64,000 bases of DNA from NCBI GenBank assembly GCA_963691655.1, contig OY829329.1:22991883-23055882 (forward strand), given 5' to 3'. Each line of letters begins with the position of its first letter. Within the stretch, counting starts at the first letter, position 1. This document shows positions 33,490 to 44,499 of this stretch, piece after piece. Made by a program: the position numbers and the translations under genes. The DNA comes from Toxonevra muliebris. Taxonomy: Eukaryota; Arthropoda; Insecta; Diptera; Pallopteridae. The notes under the pieces were generated by a model. The model was given only the letters and a program-made list of their open reading frames with translations. It was not told the DNA's origin and did no database searches.

Positions 33490-35060
33490 GGTTGAGATAA
33501 AGAGAGATTAAGCTGTGGACTTATCTCAGGCTGAGTATCAGAATCCGCAGCAGAGAGTCGAGTTGTTTACTAAAGAAATTAAGGAGTGATTTTCCGTAGG
33601 CTGTTGCTAAAAGTTCTCAGCATCTGAAGCCCGAAATAAGATCTGTATTTGCTTGGGCTGAGGATGAGGATTAGCATCATTCGAAGAAAGAGTTCTTTAC
33701 AGATAGCACGTTTATAAAGTACATGCAGTGCTGGTGCTGCTGTGAGAAAGAGATCGTCTGAAACCAGAGCAATACTTCTGCACAAAGCCAGGTTTAAATT
33801 TTAATTCAGATTAGAGATGAGAGTTTGCAGTAACTGAAACTAGAGTAGCACTTCTATAGAAAACAAGGTTGGCAAGTGAATAAATCAAGACATGGGTTTA
33901 CCTAAGCTGAGAATGATAGTTCGAAACATCTGAAGTCAGAGTAAGGTTGTCCCAGAAAACTGCTCCGAGGATAAAGAGATTAGGGTGTAAATTTCCTGGG
34001 CAAAGCTGGATTGGGAATTTACGAAATTAAGATATGATTCTACCTTGACTAAGGTTGAGACTTCACAGCGTCTGAAGCCAGAGTAAGAATTCCACGAAAA
34101 AAGAGCTAAAAGCAAACGAAATCAAACAATGTTTTTCTGAAGTTGAGGATGAGAGTTTGCAGTATCTGAATGCACAAAAAGAACTAAGAAGATCGAACTT
34201 GTTGTTTTTTAAGCTGTGGATGAAAGTTCGCAGAACCCAAGTCTGGAGTTAGAATTTTATAAATAGCTGGGTCGAAAACAAAATTTAGGTTAATTTTTGC
34301 TAGGTTGACGAAGAAAGCTCGCAGCATCAAAACCAGAAAAAGAAGTAAAGAAATGAAAGCGTGATTTTGTCTATGTTACGGATGAAAGTTTATAGCATCT
34401 GAAACTGAACTAAACTTATACAGAAAGATAGGTAGAAAACTAAAGAAATTAAGGCATAATTTAGGCCAGAGTCTTAGGATGAAAATTCGCCGAATCTAAA
34501 GCCAGAGAAAACCATCTATAGACACCTTTGATTAGTTCTAAAAAAATTATAGTGATTTGGTATAGGTTGGAAATGAGAATTCACAGTATCGGAAACTAAA
34601 GTCAAACTTCCGGTTTTTCAGAGAGATTTAATTTAAGCTTTAAACATGGCAATTCTTTGGAGCTAGAAAAAATATACAGAAACCCTGCCTAGGCTAAAGT
34701 AGAAAAAAATGTCTATAGAAAGTCGGATTGAGAATGAAAATTTGCAGTATCTGACTCTAGAGGGGAATTAAGAGAAAACTTTTCCAAGACTGAAGATGAG
34801 AGCTTGTAAAATCTCAAGCCAAAAAGACTTTTAAAGAAAGCTAGGTTGAGAATACCCGAGAACAAGATGGACATTTCATTAACTGAGGATAAGAAAACAG
34901 CATCTAAAACTGGAGTAAGACTTCCACAGAGCATAGGACATTTAGGTGAGATTTTCTAAGACTGAAAATGAGAATTTGCCGCAATAGAAGCCAGAGGAAG
35001 GCTTCTATAAGAAGGAGGATTGAAAATAAATAATAAAATTACGGCGTAATTTTACCTAGG
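33490..35060. repeat. degenerate tandem array, unit about 95 bp
   Basis: A motif near GAGAGTTCGCAGCATCTGAAGCCAGAGTAAGACTT, followed by AAAGCTAGGTTGAGAA.....AAATTAAGGCGTGATTTT.CCTAGGCTGAGGATGA, recurs about 15 times (for example at 33614, 33826, 33921, 34053, 34152, 34392, 34740 and 34895). Spacing varies from about 60 to 150 bp. Units are strongly diverged and do not encode a shared protein. Confidence 0.75.
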
Positions 35061-35064
35061 AAAA

Positions 35065-36365
35065 ATTTGACAACTACCTTTGGAACCAAAGTTAAGTTTG
35101 ATTACGACTGTGCCATTCACGTACATGAGTTGTAGGCCTGACAGTGTTTGAGAGTTTTTGATTGGCTGATTTCGGTAGACTGCAATCGATTTCATAATTT
35201 CAGCAGCTAAACTGAAAGACTTGAAGGAAGGATTAACTAGGTACATAATTGTAGCCTTCTTCACGGGTCAGTGATTGAGACGACTATGGCTAGATACGTT
35301 GAGTAATTGCGACCAGCTTGAGTCAAATTACCGGATTTGCGGACCAAATTGGTAAAGATTGTCGAGATATTGCGAAGAAGTATTCCAAATGAATTGGTTA
35401 TAGCTGACGAAATTCGAAATTAAACTCCAACGATTGTTTTAATACAAGTGAGCGGTAATAGAAGTCTGTATTAACCACTCTAATTTACTCTGGTTTTGTA
35501 CTATCATTCACTATCAAGTTCAATGAGGGTAAGTTTTGAGTGTAAACCGTTGACCGATTTGGATCTTGTCAAGAAAAATTAGTTGTTGCAAATGCCTTAG
35601 TTTTGGCAGAAGAAACTCGTATGAAAAACTTAAAATCTTTCCAACACTAATGGGGAAAAGTTCGCATTGACTACGTCAATTTACTAGGGCCTGGTACTAG
35701 CAGCCAACCTCGATTCAGTACCAATTTGTTTTGCAACTGGACCGATCCTTAGATGGTAATCGATTCATGCGGAACGGAATCGGTTATCCATTGCCCTTGG
35801 CTTAAATGGAGAAGTAATTTGACACACAATTGTTGCATTCTTCAGCAACTGGACCGATTGTGGTCAGCTTAAGTGGAACGGGATTGGTAGCTCACAGTTT
35901 TCTGTTAATATTGCTTTAACACTACATTCAATGCCATAATTGCGAATTTCGAATTTTTGTATTGGGTAATTGTAGTAAACTGAACTCAATCAATGGAAAA
36001 TGAATTTCATTGAACTAGTAGACATGACAACTGTTATAGTAACAAAATACTTGAAAAAAAAATCCCGGGTCGTATCAAATCCACAGTTGTTTTCTGACTT
36101 GTTTGAGTTTGTGGAATAAGGCGGAGGAATCGGATCCATCCCGATAGATTTAAGAAGCTTTGGAGTTTGTTTAAACGTTTTTCACACACTTCTCCGAGGT
36201 TATTGATATAAGATTTACACAGAGTTTTCATCCTGGTTCGTCGGTTCGTCCCAGAACCAGGAATTCACAGAGAAAGTGAGAAGCAATCGCTTTTTTCCTA
36301 CGGGTAGTCGCAAATGCGGTAATTTTTTTATGTTATGACAATTTATAAATTTACGGGGTCCAATT
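35065..36365. other. intronic sequence without recognised elements
   Basis: ORFs at 35052-35264 and 36034-36231 (minus strand, 65-70 codons) have no domain I recognise. GGAACGGAATCGGTTATCC and GGAACGGGATTGGTAGCTC (near 35770 and 35876) mark a short direct repeat. Confidence 0.5.
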
Positions 36366-36369
36366 CTTA

Positions 36370-36965
36370 TTTTAGCTGCTTGCTACGGCTGGAAAATTCT
36401 AGCCTTCGTCCTTTAGGAAAAACTTTATGATGCCAAGTTAGGTCCGCAAGACTTTCTTTGCACTGTTCCACCAGGTTATATATTGTCACGGCTGAATCAA
36501 AAGCGCTGATTGTGACCTGACTATCCCATAAGGATATCGATGTCTCACTTAAGAGTATGGTCCATCTTTAGCATCCTGCATGCCTTCCTAATTGTTGGCA
36601 ATTCAGTATGGAATACACAAGCTGAGTAGCTGAGGCTGACAAGTCGATTAAAGCTTAGTTTTTTTCAGAAGATTTTTACTTTTACGCCGCAGTTAATTTT
36701 GGATCCTTACGTAAATACTGTGGTTTCGAAGTTATTTGTTATCATACCTTTATTCCATTCTCTCTGAAATAGCAGCAAGACCTTGAAGTTCTTGGTGAAC
36801 GTCGTGTTCGAAATAATGAAATCTACTTTATCTGGAATTTGTCGCCCTTGTGACATTAGCAAACTCCGTACGTCGTAAAGCATTTCTGTCCAGCGACCTG
36901 CTTCCCTCAGCCTTAACGCACTCTTGGTTGCCGTCTGTTCGATAAAGAGATCTATCGGGAACATT
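36370..36965 (-). pseudogene. LINE remnant with RNase H pieces
   Basis: Minus-strand ORF 36964-36707 reads PIDLFIEQTATKSALRLREA, FIISNTTFTKNFKVLL and ITNNFETTVFT. This is the post-RT region leading into an RNase H domain (a VYTDGS-type motif is expected next). Downstream frames near 36540 give ISLWDSQVTISAFDSAVTIY and LVEQCKESLADL, matching the SDSQAAI...SKLV.EC region with changes. The frame is broken several times. It probably belongs to an I/LOA/R1-type element. Confidence 0.7.
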
Positions 36966-36969
36966 GATC

Positions 36970-39775
36970 TACTTCAACTAATATTGTTCAAAGATTTTTT
37001 CGGATAAGTTGGCAAATCGCAGCCAACAATTGGTACCTCTAGCATCAAAAGCGGCAAGTTCATCATCTCCGATTTATTACGAAAGGTCTGAGTTGGTACC
37101 TGTTCTCCTACATATTTAAGAATCCCGAAAAACAAATCACACAAATTGCAGAAAAATCTACATACTTCTTGAACATTTCGCTTGTAAAAATCTTATAAAA
37201 TTCCCTTGGCATATTAAATCCTGAATCCCTAAATAAAATATGCGTTTAAAGCATAAAAAGAATGCACCAAATTACCAAACATAACCTTAAAAAAATCATT
37301 TTCTTAAAATTAAATAAAAATAAAAATGAGAAAATCCAAGCTCGCACACACAATGAAAGACGTTGGCTCCCATGTGAACGACGATGACACTTATTTGTAA
37401 AGTACACCAGTTCTCATACCCAAACATATTCGCCCCACACCCACTCCCTGCCACATAGCACACGTTAATGCCAAAAAAAAAAGAGCGCCATTGTCAAAAC
37501 AAACGACAATAAACTTATACAGTCACAGCACTAACACATACATATATATATATATACAGAAACAACAAATACAAAATACAAGTGCTAGTATAAGTGTGTA
37601 TGTGTGTGTGTGTGTGAGTGGGGTGGCATCCACTATAACTATAGATACACTACAAAAATCTGGCAGCCTTACGCATTCGCGCTGGAAACATTGTCGTGGA
37701 AATACAATATAAAATCCATACACAATACAAATACAATGCAAATGCTCATGTGTGTGTGTGTATTTGTCACATGCACAACAACAATCAACGCGCAAAGAGC
37801 GAGCGCAAATCACAGCCAACCAATGAAAAATTTAGTCAAGGGATTTTGATTTTCTATTTTATTCTTGGAAATTTACGCTCCCTGCTATTACATACTAACA
37901 CAAACAAAAAAAAAAACACTCATTCACTCACACATACAAGCAAAAACGCGCTCATATTAATTCAACACTCACACACACATACAGCTGAGTGAACACACCC
38001 CCATTCATTTACAAGTGAATGAAAAAGCGCACTCATTTCTCTGTTATCCCCACCACCGTTAGTCCTCCCCACCCCACCCCACTATGGGAGTTCATATGCG
38101 CCCGGTTCTGCGCTCTTGTTGTTGTTGTTGTCAGCCATTTCCATTAAAAAGCTCAATGCTGCTGTTGCTGCCATATTGGATGTACCTACAGTTTTGTTGT
38201 TATTATTGTTGTTGCTGTAAATCTGAGCAACAACGGCGACAGCGACGACGACGCCAATGACGACGGCACTGGAATGTTTAGTGCATGTATCGGCGATGGC
38301 GATGGCGACGGGGCTTCAACAACAAAATTAGAGCATGAGTTGCGAATTGCTCATGAGTTTAGTTCAGTCCTTGAGTTGTTTATGTGTGTGTATTTGAGCA
38401 TATGGTACATGTTTTCTATTGCTATTCTCTTCCTCTTGCTGCTCTCTCTTCCTTTCTTCCCTCTCCACCTCCACCACCTCACATCTCGCACATTTCCGTA
38501 AATCAGTTTAGCAAATGGCAAGGATAATAACTTTAACTCTAAGTGCTCGGAGCAAATCAGAAACACTTCGCACAGATATTCCAGACATTTTTATCGTTTT
38601 TGTCTTCGATTTAGGATTTTTCCCTGCTTTTTTGTGCTTTCTCTGGTTTTTATTATTCTTATTTTTCTTACTTCTACGGATTTCGTTTCTCGTTTCTTTC
38701 GCCTCTGTCTGTTTAGCTTAGCCTGACTTGGCTTGGCTTAAAGATTAACGTATTTGCTCGTCGCTGCTGTTTTTGTTTTTAACCAAATTTAAGGTGGGAA
38801 AATATTTAAACCTTAAAATTGCTGCGCAATAATTTACACTGCACGTTGTTGTTGTTAGTGTTGGTGCTGGCGTTGGTTTCATTCTTCGCATTGCGCTGCC
38901 AATGTCCGGTGTTTTTTTTTTTTTTTTAGCTGAAAATTTTTTCACCATTTATGTAATTTCTTTTTCCTTTTGAATTTTATGTTTTTTTTTCCTTTTTTTA
39001 TATGTATTCATATTTATGTTTATTATGTTTGTATGTGTACGTGTGAGCGTGTGTGTGTGTGCACGCGTTTGAGGTTATAAAAAATTAAATTTTTTTGATT
39101 TCCGCTTTCCTGCTCACAGATTTATTTATGATTGTTATGTTGTTGGGTTTGGAAGCAGCGCGTATACAAAAAAATCAATATTCAGATTTATTTTTTTCAG
39201 TGCTATAAAAGGTAGGAAAGGAATTGGAATGAAGAACGATTCACAGGGAAAGCATTGAAATGATTTTTATTCTTTTTCGAGATCTTTTTTGTTTAACTTT
39301 AATGTTTGGTAAATGCATTTAAATTTGATCAATTTTCATGACTATTTGCTTGTTGTCTTATCTCGGGAATATCTTCGGGAATTTACCATAAAATTCTTTC
39401 AAAACGCACTATCAGTTGAAGTAGTTTAGATGTTAGTTACAAAAGAGGACCGTAAAAAATCGGGGGAACCAATTATATCACACTTTACGAGAACTTTGAA
39501 ACTGTTTCCATTAAATCTTTTCCTCGCTTGCAAGCTTGGGAGAAGTGTTTCGACTTCTATATGGGCAAAATGTCCTGGAGCCAAAACAGGCTTCCCCCCT
39601 CCTCAATTTCCGAAATATTTCGCTAGTCTCCAACAATAAAGCCAAGTCAAACTCGCTAAAACAATTTTTATAAAATTTAATATTGGGGTCTCGCTTATAT
39701 GGCAGGCAGGCTTGCTTGCCTACTTTGCAATAAATATTCTGTAGACTATTTCAACGTAGTGTAGCGAATTTTTTT
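36970..39775. other. intronic sequence rich in simple repeats, few transposons
   Basis: TA, GT and CA tracts lie at 37541-37618 and 37750-37762. TTG/GCTGTTG triplets lie at 38118-38220 and GTGTGTGTGTG at 39045-39062. No transposon was recognised between about 37100 and 39770, so this part may hold regulatory sequence. I have no motif-level proof. Confidence 0.4.
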
Positions 39776-39779
39776 TTTT

Positions 39780-39922
39780 TTTTTAAAGTCAACATGTTTG
39801 TCATTAAAAATAACAACTGACACATTTTTCAAAGATAACTAGATCAAAGAAATTTTTAAATTTTACACCCAAAATAAATTATTAGGTAAAACGTGTGTTA
39901 AGATTTTTTCAATCTCACTCCT
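39780..39922 (-). mobile_element. right-end fragment of the DD37E-type mariner-like element
   Basis: AAAGTCAACATGTTTGTCAT through GTGTTAAGATTTTTTCAATC and CACTCCT|TA repeats 11017-11146 with only scattered differences. The other side is cut at a T-rich run (39767-39785), so this is a solo end. Confidence 0.85.
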
Positions 39923-40439
39923 TAGACTCTTTACTGGTCTAATGAAGGTAAAAATATTTTTTGCAGAAGAAAATTTTACTCCATTAACCGGAAGAAATGG
40001 CTATCGGAAAACTCCTCTAAGAGCCTTATCTTAAATAAATCATAGCAAAGTAAAGAAGTAGACTGAATGAGAGAGTAATATTGAGGAGTGTGCTCGGAAA
40101 AATTGTAACATAGAATAATCAAGTAAGGAGCAGTTCACATATTACGTAACGCAATTTTTTTTTTTTACTAATTTTTAAGAGAATTTTAGAAAATTCATAA
40201 AAAAGCCCCAAATGTACGTGAAAAAATTTCATTTTAAAAACTAGTGTAATTTTGAACTCGTCTGTATTTGATCGTATAAAATCGAAGTTACGTAACGCAG
40301 TTGATGACCCCTTCTTCCCCATGTAACATTTCGTAATATATAGCCTGACTTCTTTTTTAATTACAAATGGTTTACATTAATCTCAGCAATATATTATAAA
40401 TAGAAGTTACATACGGCTGGCTTTTTTACAATATGTAAA

Positions 40440-40960
40440 TGCATATGGCCTGCCACACGAGAAATTTATAAGGGAGCTTCTAAACTTTTCTGTCACATTT
40501 CCCCGCTGATCGGCTACGTAAAAGTCGTTGCCTGAAAGCTGCGAAAAGTCCGCCCTCCAGTTCATATGTTTCGTCATACATGGTGCAACACTGATATTTT
40601 GTTACAAAGTTGGCCTGAAAATTTTTTAGTCCATTTCTGGCATCAATGTTTTTTCGTAGCTTTCCGATCTGGGACTGTCTGAATTCTGTACGATTTAAGC
40701 ACAGCTTCACTTTTCATTTCGCCAACAAATGATTCAGAGCAACTGCATTTTTGAGTTACTTTTCTACCCGAAGCATTTGGACTTTTATGATAAATGTCCT
40801 AGACACGTTTAACTCAGTGGGTCGGGAGCCACAATTTTCTGCCAAATTCTACCTTCCGCTCAATGCTTTGATTGCCATTAAAGTTTTCCAAAACCCCGGC
40901 TAACAGTTTTGACGGGGCACTTTAACAGTTTTCGCAAGTTTAACTTAACAATGTTCCATT
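40440..40960 (-). pseudogene. DD37E-type mariner-like transposase remnant (N-terminal half)
   Basis: Minus-strand frames give pieces parallel to 10435-10993: a helix-turn-helix (LAKTVKVPRQNC region near 40930), RTEFRQSQIGKLRKNIDARN, FVTKYQCCTMYDETYELEGG near 40600 (first catalytic Asp, MYDETY) and FLVWQAI near 40450. Many stops are present. It is a second, much older copy than the one at 9899-11146. The catalytic C-terminal half is absent. Confidence 0.7.
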
Positions 40961-41069
40961 CCTCAACGATAGATTTCGAAAAGGCTTAGTCGAGTCCACA
41001 AAAAGGATTCGGGCCAGAAACAAAAATGCGATAACTCGCCTTTTAAACACTTGTGAAGGTCGCAATTGC

Positions 41070-41310
41070 AAATGTATTTCGGCTTTAAAGACCAATTACC
41101 ATGTGGGATAGAGATGCTGGTGTTGAGTCTAACAAAGCCGGCACCCGAATCACAATCCATCTTGAATCCGTCTGTATACAAATTCAGAGCAAAATAATCG
41201 AAGTTAAGGCAATCGGACCTGGGAAAAACTACAGTTTTCAATTTTCTACCAAAGCATATACCCACAGTCATATAATCTGGCACAACAGATTGCAGTGTTA
41301 GAAATTTTGC
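41070..41310 (-). pseudogene. RNase H N-terminal fragment of a LINE
   Basis: The minus-strand frame ending near 41080 reads CLNFDYFALNLYTDGFKMDC, then DSGAGFVRLNTSISIPHGNW. LYTDG..(K) with GAG and an ISIP.G.W strand is the start of a non-LTR RNase H domain, with the catalytic Asp in YTDG. Downstream parts are lost. Confidence 0.6.
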
Positions 41311-41319
41311 CAAAAGTTC

Positions 41320-41950
41320 TCACTTACCTTTTGGTAAGTTTGATGAAATTTGCAGCCTCGGATGATTTTTAATGAAACTATGTAACGGTACAAGAATAAT
41401 CATATCTCCAAAACTAGACCGAATCGGGATCATTGTAATATCTGTAATAGAGACGTAGCCAGGATTATTTTCAGGGAGGAAATCATGTGAGGAGAGGAAA
41501 TATCCATAATTAATTTTTATGAAACAGATTTATAAATACAAGAAAGTAAATAAAATCACTAGGGGCTCCAAGAGAGGAGGAGAACTTTATTTCTAAACGC
41601 CCCCTCTCCCTCCCCTCCCTTCTCGCCCATTAAACCGCTAGAGAGAAATATGAAAAATCGCGTTTTTGTTGCACTCATACGAATCCAGTATGAAACGAAG
41701 TTATGCAGTTGTTATTCGGCTACATACATTGAGAAAACCAACGAAGTGCCTCTGCTTGATTGCATAAAGCGGAACTTTCCTCTTGTGTTATATACGTATA
41801 CTACGTAGTGTTTATGCCGATAAGTGTAGTGAGTATCAACTACAGAAAAGCAACAACAAAATAGAGAGAAGAAGACTCCAAAAACTTTTACAAATGTTCT
41901 CTAATAATTTTCAAATAAACTAGAAAGTTTCACTTCATCTTGTGAGTGCC
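41320..41950. other. intronic sequence without recognised elements
   Basis: No gene was recognised. CTCCAAAACTAGACCGAATCGGGATCATTGTAATATCTG (near 41407) resembles the end of the dispersed repeat at 42516-42740. Confidence 0.45.
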
Positions 41951-41959
41951 TGCAGACTA

Positions 41960-42090
41960 GTGTCCGACCGATTATTCGGCTTCGGTTCTTCGGCTATTCG
42001 GCCTAAAATTGCACCTTCGGCATCGGCTTCGGCAAAAAATGGCCGTAGTTTTGGCCGAAGTATTTGGCCGAAGCCGAAGATTATAATATA
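41960..42090. repeat. TTCGGC-rich transposon-like end
   Basis: CCGATTATTCGGCTTCGG, CTTCGGCTATTCGGCC, CTTCGGCATCGGCTTCGGC and TTGGCCGAAGCCGAAG are dense subterminal-type repeats on both strands. A matching cluster CTTCGGTCTTCGGCTTCGGC lies at 43655-43681. The two may bound a degraded DNA transposon about 1.7 kb long. The termini are not clean. Confidence 0.45.
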
Positions 42091-42515
42091 CTTTTTTATA
42101 ATAATTTTTAATATAGATTGGCTGTAAGAATTTATACAAATAAATAATTGTGAAGTGGTTTTATAAAGTATTTACATTACAATTTCTGTGTTATATTTTC
42201 TCCGTTTGCTTGGAAAATGGAATTTTTACTTTTGAAATAACCCACAGATTTACAACCGTACAAACAGTAATCAGTGCTTTTTTAACGAACTACCTGCTGG
42301 AGCTAATACAATTAGAGGCAGCAGAAGCGTGCAAAACTTTTTTACTTTTTAAGGAAGACTTGAAGCGTATTGAAAAGAAGCGTGAATTGTTAGAGAAGCC
42401 GACATTTTCCATTACTGGCGCTTAACTTTTTTTTGCTTTCAAAGAGGTAAAAAAAAATTAAAATTGTTTTGGCTAAAATCGCTCTACAATATATATGTAT
42501 GGATTCTTTGAAATT

Positions 42516-42740
42516 CGCAGTCGATTGAAAGTTACAGATGTTTATTTGCAGGCCCTGCTAGAGCAGTCATGCATATTTGAACTTTGAAACTAGTTTTTCT
42601 CAAAACAGTATTTTTCGAAATGGCTGCCATGATATCTCCAAAACTAATGAACTCATTGCGCTTAAATTTTCATCGTATCTTCAATGCATATGTAGTTCTA
42701 CTCCGTCTGAACCAGGATCATTGTGATATCTCTCAATGTT
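42516..42740. repeat. dispersed repeat, related to 13440-13660
   Basis: Aligns along its length with 13440-13660 in the same orientation (ATTTTTCGAAATGGCTGCCA and AAAACTAATGAACTCATTGC are shared). Confidence 0.7.
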
Positions 42741-42841
42741 TTTTATTTAAATTGATAAAGTTAAAAAAAAATGACAAAAATCAAATACTTATTTTCAAAA
42801 CTAGATAGATAAAAATACAAACTTTTACTAATACAGACTTA

Positions 42842-42912
42842 GGTTAGGTTAGGTTGGAGTGGCTGTCGAGAGACACACTTAGGCCTGAACGGCCCATTGT
42901 GATACCACATAG
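42842..42912. mobile_element. 71-bp insertion starting GGTTAGGTTAGGTTGG, with 13-bp target-site duplication
   Basis: TAATACAGACTTA occurs at 42829-42841 and again at 42913-42925, flanking exactly 71 bp. That is what target-primed retroposition leaves. The insert starts with two or three TTAGG units and continues GAGTGGCTGTCGAGAGACAC, then GGCCCATTGTGATACCACAT. It has no ORF. It may be a very short SINE or a truncated end of a longer element. Confidence 0.8.
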
Positions 42913-43810
42913 TAATACAGACTTAACTAAAAGAACATAAGTACAATAAAACTATCCCAAAAATTGAATTTTCAATTTAATTACCACTTAATAGTTTTTT
43001 GTTACTACATTTTATCACATCGTTTATGGAATTTCCCCAGCTTTTAAAAAAATGCATTAGTTATGTGTTATTATGATGTTAGCGACAGTTAAAGTCAAAA
43101 TTTGTCAAAAAAAAGCAAAATTAATTATTTTGTTTGAATTAGAATACTTCCCTACTTTTAGGCATTCAACTTTTCCGGCTTCATAAAACCACATCCATTA
43201 AATTTTTTAGGGTTTTGAGATCAGATTTATGCTTTTTACATTAAAATTTATCAATCCCAAATTTTTTTAAAACAATAAAAAATTTGGGGACTAGAGCGTT
43301 CTGGTTCCAGCTATAGGTCTATCGATTAATACGCTGATTCAATCTTTGATTTTAGATAAGCAGAATCATGGCAGCCATTGGCCAACTTTTTTTTTGACAC
43401 AGGTTTCGTTGAACCACAGTCGTTTTATAGATATATAGTCGATGTAACTATATATTTTGACGTAAACCAATTTTTTTAAATGATTCTTGAAATAAATAAT
43501 ATTTGTCAGCTCCTTCGACAGTGAACAGTTATTTAGTATTACTGGTCAGTTTTTTATTTGGAGTATCTACTATTTATATTTTTCTGTATATGTTTCCAAA
43601 TACATAGGCAAAAAATATTTACTTTCAGATTTTTATTTTTGATATTTTAAAAATCCTTCGGTCTTCGGCTTCGGCCGAAGGTTATTTCATTTTTACTTCG
43701 ATTTGAAAAAAAAATTCTGCTAAACAATCCATAATTTATAGTTCTTCTTCGTTAGTAAAGTTAAGGACTTTTTATCTCTTTGAAACTCGAACACCAGACT
43801 ACATCCTTAA

Positions 43811-44495
43811 GGGGACCTTCTGGTCTAGCGCACTCGAATTTGACGAGTTTTTAGGATTTTCTTTTTAAATGAAATAATGAGCAATAGTATTTAAACTAAA
43901 ATAATAATATAATAGTAATAGTATTTAATATAATAATAATAGTATTTAAAAAAAAAATTATAATTTTAAGTAAACTAAAATTGGTGTGACAGTCGCCCTC
44001 TTCAAAAAAACGGATCTTGCAGGTTTTGGATTTTCCACTGATCTAAAACAAAAAAAAAAGAGTTTACAATTTGTATGAATCTAGTTATCGCAGGAACTAA
44101 AATGAAAAAAAAAAAAACAAAATTTGACAAAATGGCGCGTTGTTGAAATTTACTTTACGAAAACTGACCGTTTTTTTACTACTTTTTGTATGTAAAAATA
44201 AAGAAGTATTCAACGTAGTTTTTTTTAGTTCGTGCGATAAGCACTGGTTTTCTGAATAATATAGTAAAATTTGAGACGAATCGGTCGAGTAGTTTTTGTT
44301 TTTTGTGTCCCACCGTGCAGAAAAATATAGTTTCGAGATAAATGAGTTTAAAGTTCAGTCGGCCCATTTACCTGCTTCTGCGCTCAGCTGCTAAATAGGC
44401 TGTAGGAGTCGAAATACTCGAAATATTGATACGAAAATTTTACAACATACTTTTAAAAGCCTATACTTTTGAAAAATCTAGACCAAAAGGTGGCC
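43811..44495. mobile_element. second TTAA-flanked inverted-repeat element
   Basis: TTAA at 43807-43810 and 44496-44499. The left end GGGGACCTTCTGGTCTAG and the complement of the right end GGCCACCTTTTGGTCTAG match at 15 of 18. TTAA targets suggest piggyBac or a TTAA-type MITE, but the termini differ from those at 4702-6072. The 685-bp interior has no transposase. Confidence 0.5.
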
Positions 44496-44499
44496 TTAA

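Noticed and set aside
33490..35060. CRISPR-like repeat-spacer array
   Set aside because: Units are diverged, spacing is irregular, and the context is an intron of a eukaryotic gene.
42842..42860. Telomeric TTAGG repeat tract
   Set aside because: Only two or three units, inside a 71-bp insertion with target-site duplication; there is no telomere-like array.
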